Source of the DNA: Malaya genurostris
Taxonomy: Eukaryota > Arthropoda > Insecta > Diptera > Culicidae
DNA: 64,000 nucleotides
Direction: 5' to 3'
NCBI RefSeq assembly: GCF_030247185.1
Contig: NC_080570.1
Location: forward strand, 126,286,650-126,350,649
The notes beneath the pieces are model-generated. The model was not told where the DNA came from, did no database searches, and worked only from the letters and a program-made list of their open reading frames with translations. Shown here one piece after another: positions 23,301-35,300 of this stretch. Position 1 is the first letter of the stretch. Each line of letters starts with the position of its first letter. A program made the translations under genes and the position numbers.

Positions 23301-26300
23301 AGGGAAGTATCCTAGGTCCCATTCTATACAACATTTTTACATCAGACATCCCACCTCTTCCAGGTGGTGGTATTCTGTCACAATTTGCTGATGATACTGC
23401 CATTCTTTACAAAGGTCGTGTCATTAATGCTCTGAAAAATAAACTACAGACAGGTCTGGACGCTTTAACGGAATATTTTACAAGCTGGAAAATTGTGATC
23501 AATGCAGCAAAAACTCAGGTCATCTTGTTTCCACACTCAAGATCTCCAAAACTTGTTCCATCAGACGAATGCAGAATACGATTCGGTGATGAGGTCATTC
23601 AATGGTCCGATGAAGTTATCTATCTAGGACTCACCTTTGACAGACATCTGATATTCAGGTCACATGTTGACAAAATCGTTCAAAAATGTAGCATACTCAT
23701 CAGGTCTCTGTATCCGCTGATTTGTGTAACATCTAAACTATGCCTGAAGAATCAGATGGCTGTCTATAAACAAATCATCTACCCCGCAATTGAATACGCA
23801 GTCCCTGTTTGGCGGGGTTGTGCACGAACACACAAACTTAGGCTTCAACGCATTCAAAGTAAGATCTTAAAGATGATTCTAAATCTACCCCCTTGGACAA
23901 GGACTAGTGAAGTACATGAGATGGCCTCCCTGGATATACTAGAACAAAAATTCGAACAATTCTGCACGAAATTTGAAGAGAGGTGCTCAATCTCTGAAAT
24001 ACAAATAATTCAAAATTTGTACGTATTAGGTTAGGGATAGTTATAAGTAGGTAGACATTTTATAAATAATTAAAATAAATATTATGATTAAACATTAGTA
24101 TGTAAAACAAGAGTAACTAAAACACCTAATATTAATAACGAATCGTATGAACAACAAAGATGAAAGGCCAAAGGGTCAAAACACTTGTACTGTAAAATGT
24201 TGATGAAATACACAAAAATAAGATTAATAAACAGATATTTATGCAAATGCATTTTTCCTACCATTTGCTGAGCATCTGTTCCCGAAACAAGACACACGAG
24301 AGCAACATCGTGGACCTGTCGTCTCACTGTTTCCCGTTCTGCGTACAGGAAAGGAATTCTAACAAAGGTGATGTGAAAAATAGCATTTATGTTAAAGCAG
24401 CTACTCTGAACGTACGAGACGCCGCCAGCACGCTGAAAGCGAAAACCCGTAGAAAGGCAGCCAAGAAATCCAGCAAGCAGGCCCATTCAAATAGCACTTT
24501 TCAGTGCTAAAAATAATCATAAAGAACTAGGGTAAGGGCTCCCTATTTCATCTCATTTGTAAGGACGTCGCCTTCAAACCCCGATTTAGCCACTAAAATC
24601 ACTGTAACTATTTCATATTACTACTTCATTCGCCTTGCTCCACATTGAAAATTGATTCACATTTCTTGAAAATTCAACTAATATTTATAAAACAGCTAAA
24701 AACACTAATGATGTTTTCACTACTCTGCTCCTAATTTCATCTCAATGGATTTTTATCCATCCTATCGTTGATCTTTTATTCATCCTATAAATTTGCAATG
24801 GCGACAGCAATCAAAACAAAATATTCCACTATTACACTCTCACCCGCATTCGCATGGCTGCCAGATGGCTGACTAAACGCTGCCAGCTGGAAAAATATGG
24901 CTTGCAGACATTCTGGTGACCGACTGCCTTACCGCTGCCAGATATACAACTCAAACGATACAACCGTACCCACCAGGATTTTTCCACATTATTATTATTG
25001 GTAAAAAATTTACTAGTAGAATTATCTAATTAATGGGGCAATGGCTTACGGAGATCTAAAGAACTATCTTTTAACATCATTTTATTAGTGAAAACAGATA
25101 GAACAGATATAGACTTTCTATGCAAAGTAATACATATTTTCTATGAAAATACCTGGCATCTCTGTGCACAGCCGCAGAAACACACGCACACTTCACAGCG
25201 TTATGTTGGCGTATAGAGGAATGAAACCAGTGCTACTAGATTTGCCACAATGGTTATTTCATTAGTATTTAACACGTTCTTTCTAGTAATATTCGAAGCA
25301 GAAACAGTTTTATTGAAATATTAATATCAATAATATAATTAAACTAATGTCACGGATACCAAAAACATACTTTTTGATGATAATTTGAAGAAGATAAACA
25401 ATTTTTGTTTTGTAACATTATGAAATAACTTGGCAACTTTGCAAAACCAAATGAGATGAAAACAAAGCGCAATCAAGTGAACGAAGTGAAAAACTTTCAT
25501 CTCATATTTTTGAGGACTTTTATTGCTTGTCGGGTAAATTTTGAAGTTTTTAATCGTTAACTAAACAAGTGGCAAGTGAACATAACTAATTATGAAGTCA
25601 TCCAGCATTCAATGGTAGTGTAATTGTGCTAAATAGTGATCATGTTCTGAGACGAATCGATTAGTAGATATTCAGAAACATGACGAACTGTAAATCTTGA
25701 GACGAAAATGTGTCCTAAATTGAAAAGTGAGTTTATTTTATATGAAAAAAAAAACGATCACCGAAGAATTTAAAACCATTTCTTTCAATAGGAAAGTGTG
25801 ACAATAGCTTTTCAAATCATTTTAAAACATTTCACAGTTTGCTTCCGGTAGGTTGTAAAATATTATTCATGTTCAAAGTTATGAGGTGAAGGGATGAGAT
25901 GGATATAGGAGCTCAGATGAAATAGGGAGCCGTTGCCCTAGTTGAATTTTGTCGCTTTCCTACCATTTTCCGAGCAACTGTTGCCGAAACAAGGCACACA
26001 CGAGAAGTTAGATTAATTTGCACCGTCACTAACACATTCAATTACGAACGGCAATGCGAAAGTAGAAGTGATGATGTTGAATACATCTTTATACTAGTAT
26101 ACAAATATGCCGTGGGAAAGAGTTGCCACGTACAGATCAATATGTATTTTTTTTGTCGTGAATTCTTTAGTTTGGGGCGCTTTTTGATCGTGATATCTAA
26201 CACATTCAATTACGATAGTAACGCTGTCTCGCAATACGAAAAAGAAAATTTTGATTTAGAAACATCTTTATACTAGTATACTTTATACAAATTATTAGAA

Positions 26301-29300
26301 CAAATGTTTCCACTTGATTTGCGCACTCTACTTTCCAGGCGTATCAGAACTGGCTAAATTTAAAGCAATCCTAAATATTTCTTTATCAGTGATGTGGTCG
26401 TCCTGAAAAGGACGCGGTTTTCAACTCCTCGACGTTACGGATGGCCAGCTGCAGATGGCGAGGGATGATTTTCGTTTTCTTGTTGTCACGGGCAGCGTTA
26501 CCGGCAAATTCCAACACTTCCGCAGCCAAGAACTCCATCACTGCCGCCAGATAGACCGATGCACCGGTACCGACACGTTCGGCGTAGTTCCCCTTCCGAG
26601 GCAAACGATGGATTCTGCCGCCAACTGGGAACTGCAGACCAGCACGGTTTGAGCTTTGCCTTGCCCTTAACCGTTCCTCCTGTATGCGTGTTTCTGCGTC
26701 GAAATCCCACAAGATGCTGTTAAGAGTAGAGATGGGCAATTCGCTCCTGAGCTGTTCCAGTGAATCGAATCTTTAAAGTGAGCTGACAGCTCACAACTCT
26801 TTTTAAAAGAACCGCAGCTCACCAGTTCACCGCACTGGTAAGGTGGAAACAAGCTATGAGCTGAACGGATCTTCGGCTCTTGAATAGCGAGTTCTAAATG
26901 AGAAGAAATGTGTGCTTTCATTTGTTCTACCAAATGTGCATCTATCCTTTAACAGATTGAATGTGCCATTGTCAATAAGAAATCTTACCTCTCACTCAGT
27001 AGGCTAAGGTACATTTAGGGATGCCAACAAATGTGACATAATAATGATTCGCACACAAATTAGTTCGCATAGCATTGTTCTTTGTGCATTGATGATTTCG
27101 ATCATGCATATGAAAGAAAAACGGAGTAAGAGAAACGGCACAAGAAAAACGGTGCGCTCAAAACGAACCTTCAGTTTAATCTAAATGAGCTGATGAGCTG
27201 ATGCATTGAATCGATTCACTTTAGTGAGCTGATCGGATCGGAGCTGCTCACCGGTATGAGCGCTCTTTTTTTTTTTGACTAAATTGTATGTTTATTTATT
27301 ATGAATTTGCGTTTTACATCAATGGTTTACATTACAAGTGTTTCGGTTCATAGTCCTTTCATCTTTGTTTCTCTATCTTAAGTTTTGTCGTGAATACGAC
27401 TTACTTTACTATGGGGTGCCTTTTCAAAATTTACCCTCTGAGAGAGTGATAAGTTTTTGATCGTGAATATCTCTTGTTGTATCTAACGAATCAACATAAT
27501 TTTTGCTACATGCCATCGGAAATATGATCACAATTTTATGATAAAATTTTCAGTTGTGTGACATAATCTCAAATAGTTCAAAATTAAACTTTTCTGAAAT
27601 GTTTGGTATAAACGAGTATCAAAGAGGATAATTCATATGGCGCGTTTGCCTTTCTCGTATTTTGAAAGCTCATAGCTCAGTGATCTGTGGAAGGATTTAT
27701 ATAATCTAACTACCAATAGAATCGAAATTTTTCAACTTAAACGTGTATAGCAAGAGCATTGAAGTATTTCAATAGTACACTATTGAAAAACCTATCTCAT
27801 TTGACCCATGTCAACACCAGCCAATCAGAACGCGTTCTGAGGAAGAGAAGAAAATAGCTGCTGCTGTACAACAAATCGTTCAAGAAAAATGTTTCCAAAA
27901 GTGGTGAATATCGTAGTGAGTTCCTCAATTTGGTCCTTCTGAATGCTAGAAACGAATCCCTACAGCATATTGATAGTCTCTTTCAATAAATTATGCAAAT
28001 CCGAAATGAAATAATCGACATTGAAATTCTATATGCGGCTATTTTTATAGCCGTTAGGACCGCCCATTAGTGAAAAAGCTACAAACGAAATCACATAAAA
28101 GGAAATCTCTTAACAAAAATTGAATCAGTTTGGATTCTATCGCCACTGCGAGCAGATGTGTTTTGTGTCGTCTGCACAGCTAGTTTCGCTTTCGACAAGA
28201 GCGATTACGTCACAGCTGCCAGTCATTTCGATGGATGAAAAAGCAACGTTGGAGAGCATTATAAAAAATCAGCCGTTCTAATGGCTCTAAAATTTTTCTA
28301 AAGAACTATTAGGATTTGTTTTTCGCAAATCGCAGGTAATTATCCTCAGTTTAGTGCAAATCAAGAACAATTTGGTTAGATTTGTGCACTTTTCGCTGTG
28401 TGAAATTCACAGTAATCGAGATCAAGTGAAGCCTTTTTTTGAGAAAAATGTTCCGAGTTTAATATCGTAGAGAATTCCGCAATTTGACCCTTCTGAATGC
28501 TGGAAATTAATCCCTACAGCATATTGATAGTTTTTTTCAAAAAATTTTGCAAATCCGAAATGAAATAATCAACATTAAAATTCTGAATGCGGCTATTTTT
28601 ATAGCCGTTAGGACCGCCCATTAGTGAAAAAGCTACAAACGAAATCAGGTAGAAACAAGACTCTCAACAAAACTTGAATCAGTTTGGATTGTATCGCCAC
28701 TGCGAGCAGATGTGTTTTGTGTCGTCTGCACGCTTTCGACAAGAGCGATTACGTCACAGCTGCCAGTCATTAGCATTGGGAAAAAAACAACGATGGAGAG
28801 CATTGCACAGTATCAGCCGTTCTAATGGCTCTAAAAGTTTTCTAAAGAACTATTAGGATTTGTTGTTCGCAAATCGTAGGGAAATATCCTCAGTTTACGG
28901 CAAATCAAGAACAGTTTGCTTAGATTTGTGCACTTTTCGCTGTGTGAAATTCACAGTAATCGAGATCAAGTGAAGCTTTTTTTTGCGAAAAATGTTCCGA
29001 GTTTAATATCGTAGAGAATTACGCAATTTGTCCCTTCTGAATGCTGGAAATGAATCCCTACAGCATATTGATAGTTTTTTTTTTCAATAAATTTGCAAAT
29101 GCGAAATAAAATAATCGACATTAATATTCTGTATGCGACTATTTTTATAGCCGTTAGGACCGCCCATTAGTGAAAATGCTACAAACGAAATCACGTAAAA
29201 GAAAGCTCCTAACAAAAATCTAATCAGTTTGGATTCTATCGCCAATGCGAGCAGATGTATTTTGTGCCGTTTGCAAAGCTAGTTTCGCTTCCGATAAGAG

Positions 29301-32300
29301 TGATTACGTCACAGCTGCCAGTCATTTCGATGGATGAATAAGCATCGTTGGAAAGCATTATAAAAAATCAGCCGTTCTAATGGCTCTAAATGTTTTCTGA
29401 AGAACTATTAGGATGTGTTGTTCGCAAATCGAAAGAAAATATCCTCAGTTTAGTGCAAATGTAGAACAGTTTGGTTAGATTCTTGCACTTTTCGCTGTGT
29501 GAAATTCACAGTAATCGAGATCAAGTGAAGCCTTCTTTGTTTTTGCGAAAAATGTGGAAAAGGGGAATGCTTGCATAATTCATACAATTGATCAACTATT
29601 TGATATTCGGAAGTGTTAAGGAACATGTCATTTGTTTTCGTATTCACGACATCCAGTTATGTCTCTGACATTACCCACCCGCCTTTTTTAATGTTGTTAT
29701 TCAGTTTATCTTGGATTAGTTTACATTTCAAAATTTTGATTTTGTTTGTTTGAATTATTAAAATACTCCTACCTACTTAATCTATCTTAACCTAAAACAT
29801 TCAAATTTTGAATTATTGCTATTGCCGAGGCTGAGCACCTCTCTCCAAATTTTATATTTTGTTGTTCGAATCGTTGTTCTAGGGTATCAAGGAAAGCTAG
29901 CTCATGCACTTCACTGGTTCTCGTCCAAGGGGGCAGATTCAGGATCATTTTAAGGATTTTGTTTTGAACTCTCTGGAGCCTCAGTCTGTGTGTCCGTGCA
30001 CAACCCCGCCAAACGGGGACTGCATATTCGATTGCGGGGTAGATGATTTGTTTGTAGACAGCCATCCGATTCTTCAGGCACAGTTTTGATGTTCTACATA
30101 TCAACGGGTACAGAGACCTGATGAGTATGTTACATTTGGTGATTATTTTTTCAACATGTGACCTGAAGATCAGATGTCTGTCATACGTTAATCCTAGATA
30201 GACCACTTCATCGGACCACCGCACGTCAGCGCCACCGAACCGAATTCTGCATTCGTCAGACGGAACAAGTCTAGTCGATCTCGAATGCGGAAACAGGATG
30301 ACCTGAGTTTTCGCCGCATTGATTACAATTTTCCAGTTCGTGACATATTCATTTAGAGCATCCAGACCCCTCTGCAATTTGTTCTTCAGAATACTGACGA
30401 CTCGTCCATCATAAAGGATGGCCGTATCGTCAGCAAACTGTGACAAGACACCACCCCCCGGAAGAGGTGGGATGTCTGATGTGAAAATGTTATACAGGAT
30501 GGGACCCAGGATACTTCCTTGGGGCACACCTGCAGGGATGGAAAATTTGTTCGATTGAACATTTTGCAGAGAAACCTGAAATGCTCTATTTGAGAGATAA
30601 CTTTTGATGATCTTAATCAGATACATCGGAAAATTGTATCGATGAAGCTTGAACAACAGGCCATCGTGCCACACATTGTCGAACGCTTTCTCGATATCCA
30701 AAATCGCCATTGCTGTCGATTTGGATACTGACTTGTTCCGTCGAATGATGTTGGTAACTCTTGTGAGTTGATGAATGGTAGATCTTCCTTTCCGGAACCC
30801 AAACTGTTCCTCCAGGAAGACACCATGTTGATCGGCGAATGCGAGAATTCGGCTTTGGATGGATTTTTCGAACAGCTTAGACAGGGCAGAGAGTAAGCTG
30901 ATGGGTCGATAGCTCTTGGAAAAAGAAGGATCTTTTCCCGGTTTCAGTACTGGGATAACTTTAGCTAACTTCCACATTGAAGGGAAGAAGCCAAGCTCCC
31001 AGCACCGGTTAAATATTTTAGCTAGAAAAGCAAATGAGCGAGTGCTCAAATGCTTTAGCTCGATGTTAAAAGTATTGTCGAAACCGGCGGCCTTCATGTT
31101 TTTTGATTTTTTCATAAAAGCTATCAGCTCATCGGCAGTAACTCTCATATCCTCAGGTACTAAACTGTCCGATCCATCAATTTCGGCTACGCTGTCGGCT
31201 ACGGCCCGTTGATGTGGACTAACTATGTTAAGTCCCAAATTGTGGGAACACACAAACTGCCGCCCCAGTTCATTCACTTTCTCTAAAGGTGTTATAAGTA
31301 TCCCTTCATCTGCGCCCTCAGGCGAAACCAGTGGAGGGATAGGTAGTTTTTTATTTTTAAGCACCTTCGTCATTGACCAGAAGGGCTTAGAATGAGGCGG
31401 AATTTGCCTTAGCTTTTGCTGGAATACTTTATTCCGCAAATCAGATAATCTTTCCTTGATAACCCTAGTCAGATTTTGGTAAGCTATTTTCTTGGCACGA
31501 TCGCCAGTTCGTTGAAATTGTCTCCGGAAGATATTCCGGAGACGGATGATATATTTGGTGGTATTATCTATTTGGAGAGAGGTACTCACCTGATGATGTT
31601 CCGCCGAAACCGTCCTGTCCCGAGCGACCACGATAGCTTGATGGATGTTTGATAGTGCTGCGTCGATTTCCACCGGGGTACCAAGTGGCAGATCGACGTC
31701 GATGAGTTGGTCGGTGATTTGTTGATATCGTGGCCAGTCGACACGATGGTAGTTCCGGCGATGTTGTATCGGCACTGTCGATGCTGGAGAGTCCAGAGTC
31801 AGTACCACCGGATAGTGGTCGGATGAGAGGTCATTGATGGTGACCGGAGGGCTGTCGATGACGATGTTACTGAGGAATATGTCCAAAACGGAATGGACTC
31901 CCGATTTGGACAATCTCGTTGGGCAGTCCGGGGCAAGGATGTTGTACTGCCCAGCTTCTTGATGGTCAGCGAGGACGAGCCCGTTCCGGTTCCGCCTTCC
32001 ATTTCCCCATCTTTCGTGCCTAGCGTTGAAATCTCCGCCGATGATAAATTTGCCATTCCGTCGGGTGACCAATGACAAGTCGTTTTTCAGCATTGCAGCC
32101 GTACCATTCCGTGTGCTGGATTGCTTCGAACAGTAGGCTGCAATGATGACAATGGGCCCTCTCGTTGTTTCCATTTCGATCCCGATGGTTTCCAGCAAGC
32201 GAAGTTTGAAGGCAGGCAGTATCTTGTACCGAATGCCTCTTTTGATGAGTATGGCCACACCACCTCCCCCAGAAGAGGTGCGATCCATACGTACGATGAC

Positions 32301-35300
32301 ATGATCCGGAAGACTAAAGCTGATGTTTGGCTTCAGGTGTGTTTCGGTGACTACTGCAACATCGATGTTTTCGGTATTAAGGAATTCGGCGAATTCCAGT
32401 TTCTTGGGACCCAAAGATTGGGCGTTCCAATTAAGGAGCCTTATTGACGAGCTGCCCGTGACGGTAATAAAAAAGCATCATTACTGATACCTGTTCCTGC
32501 GCAGTACGACAGGCACGAGTTTGCTTGTCCAATTCCGTAAATAGGAAGGCGAGCTGTTCCATAGAGTAAAGCTGATTACCAGTGGGGGGCTGGTTAACTA
32601 CTTCAGCATAACTACGGAATCCTGGAGGAACCTGTTGTTGTCCACCAAGGGGAGGAGGTGGAGGAGTGGAAAGAGGTGGTATCGGGTTCAACGGTGGGAA
32701 GAACATATCCAGTACTTTCGGTGGCATCTGTTTCTGCTTCTGCTTTGGTTGCTTTTTCTCCATCGCTGCTTTTCTGACTTTTAAGAATTCAGCTCGCTGT
32801 GGACACGCTTTGTTGGTCGCGTGATGTTCGCCTCCGCAGTTGGCACATTTGATGGCCGGTTCTCCCATCGGCTCGCATTCCTCGGTTCGGTGTTTTCCGG
32901 CACAGGTAGAGCAACGGCTTTGGATGTGGCAGTTTCGTGCGCCGTGACCATATTTAAGGCAATTGGTGCACTGTGTTACCTCACGGTGGACGGGTTTGTA
33001 TCGTTCCCACTCTACCATGATGTGGAATAGAGCTTTGATGTTCTTCAAATCGCTAATCGTTGTAGAACCTCGTTCAAAATGTACCAGGTAGAGCTGATCC
33101 CGGTATTTGACATTTTGGTTATGCCGTTTGATTTTATATACTGCCACTGGCTTCAGTTTGTTATCTGCCAGTTCCTTCTGGAGCTCTTCCAATAACATAT
33201 CCGGTAGACCACGAAGAACTACCTTGAAAGGTTTACTGGAAGCGATGTCGTGGGTGAAATACTCCAGCTTCATCATCTTCACGTAGTTCTCTACTGAGTT
33301 GTAATGCAGTCGAGATGGCACGATGATTTTGTATCCGTTTGAACACATACGGATTGTTGCTTGTAAACCGTTGCTGATCAAACTGTTGAGATCCGTACGA
33401 AGGGTAGCAGGAAATCCCTGTATGTAGAAAGGTGGTAGTTTCTCCTTCTTTTCAATTTCCTGAACTTCAAGTCCAGCGAACTTATTTTTGCCTAACAGGC
33501 GTTTGGTTGCAGCCGCCTCGTCTCCGCCGGCATCTGGATCATGCTGACGTTTGCCAGCACCTGAGCTGGATTGCCCTTTACTAGAGCCCGCTTTTCCCAT
33601 TACTTGGGATACCGACGAACTAGCGAACAACGCGTGAAAACTTTCCAAATACTTAACACTTTCAAAAAATGCGTCTTTACTCGGAGAGAGCTAAACACAG
33701 AATCGGTATGAGCGCTCTGCTAACTCTCTCTTTTATATCGTCTCACTGTTTCCCGTTCTGCGTAAAGGAAAGGAATTCTTACATATGGGTGGTCCTTACA
33801 CCATTACCAATAGCAGGTATAAAATAAAATGTGATGTGAGAAATAGCATCATTTAAGTTAAAGCAGCTACTCTGAACGTACGAGACGCCGCCAGCACGCT
33901 GAAAGCGAAAACCCGTAGAAAGGCAGCCAAGAAATCCAGCAAGCAGGCCCATTCAAATAGCACTTTTCAGTGCTAAAAATAATCATAAAGAACTAGTTGA
34001 ATTTTGTCGCTTTCCTACCATTTTCCGAGCAACTGTTGCCGAAACAAGGCACACACGAGAAGTTAGATTAATTTGCACCGTCACTAACACATTCAATTAC
34101 GAACGGCAATGCGAAAGTAGAAGTGATGATGTTGAATACATCTTTATACTAGTATACAAATATGCCGTGCGAAAGAGTTGCCACGTACAGATCAATATGT
34201 ATTTTTTGTCGTGAATTCTTTAGGATGGGGCGCTTTTTGGTCGTGATATCTAACACATTCAATTACGACAGTAACGCTGTTTCGCAATACGAAAAAGAAA
34301 ATTTTGTGTTAGAAACATCTTTATACAAGTATAGTCCAATCAACGTGCGAATGTGTTGGTGTGGCTATTCTCAGCAGTTGAAAGGTTAATGCTAGTGTGA
34401 GTATGTCGAAATAACCCAGTGAATTTTGTCGAGCCGCATCGTGTCAATTATTGAAGACATATATGCAATAAAAAACACTGCAATGCCAAGAGAACAGTTG
34501 AGAAAGACATAAAATCGTTCATGAAACTGTATATCATGTAATGAAACTGTCTTCTACTTGGTTCATTAGTTCATAGCTTACAAAATTCTATATGCATTTT
34601 TCGCAGTGTATGATTATGAGTCTAAAATGTTTTACCTCAGTGTAAAATTGAACCCACAACAAACTTTGACTTCGGTTCGCACACATTCATAATTTCGTAT
34701 ATGAATAGATCTGCGCACTCTGCAGTGGTGTGAGTAACTGAGACGTCAAATTGCTCAATGGGTGTCTCGAAATATGCCGTGCGAAATAAGGTTGCCACAT
34801 ATACAGATTAATCTGTATTTTACTTCTCCTGAACAATACAGACTTAAATGTTGCGAAAAGAAAGTAAATCTTAACACCGTACTCTCTAAGAGAGAAAGAA
34901 AGATAAGTTTTTAACTTGAGTAATTAATACATAGTGCTGAACTCCAGCGTTGCCAGGTTGCCAGATTTATCTGGCAAATGCCAGATTTTTCTCGCTTCGC
35001 CACACACTCAAACTCACCAGATCTTTTACCAGATTTTCCAAATTTTCCCAGATTTTCCAAATTTTCCTAGATTTTTTCCTAGAGCTCGTAGCTCAGTGGT
35101 CTGTGAAAGGATTTATATAATCTAACTACCAATAGAATCGAATTTTTTCAACTTAAACGTGTATAGCAAAATCATTGAAGTATTTCAATAGTACACTATT
35201 GAAAAACCTGTCTTATTTGACCCATGTCAACACCAGCCAATCAGAACGCGTTCTGGTTCTGACGAGAAGAACAAAATATCTGCTTTGTTCGACAAAAATG

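Larger units (their letters stand above)
20113..24250 (+). mobile_element. Full-length Jockey/Juan-like non-LTR retrotransposon
   Basis: Element of about 4.14 kb flanked by ATTTTTCCTACCA (20100-20112 and 24251-24263), a 13-bp target duplication. It has a 5' UTR of about 100 bp, two overlapping open frames and a 3' UTR with AATAAA near 24224. No long A tail is seen. Both frames are open, so this copy may be recent and could be active. Confidence 0.88.
27267..33703 (-). mobile_element. Second full-length Jockey/Juan-like element, with a nested 2.3-kb insertion
   Basis: The 15-base CGGTATGAGCGCTCT flanks both sides (27252-27266 and 33704-33718). The 3' end is a T run at 27267-27276 (A tail on the minus strand), then 3' UTR to about 27384. 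Stem-loop repeat copy D interrupts to 29689. The remaining 3' UTR, ORF2 and ORF1 follow, and the 5' end is near 33703. Without the insertion the element is about 4.1 kb. Confidence 0.88.
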
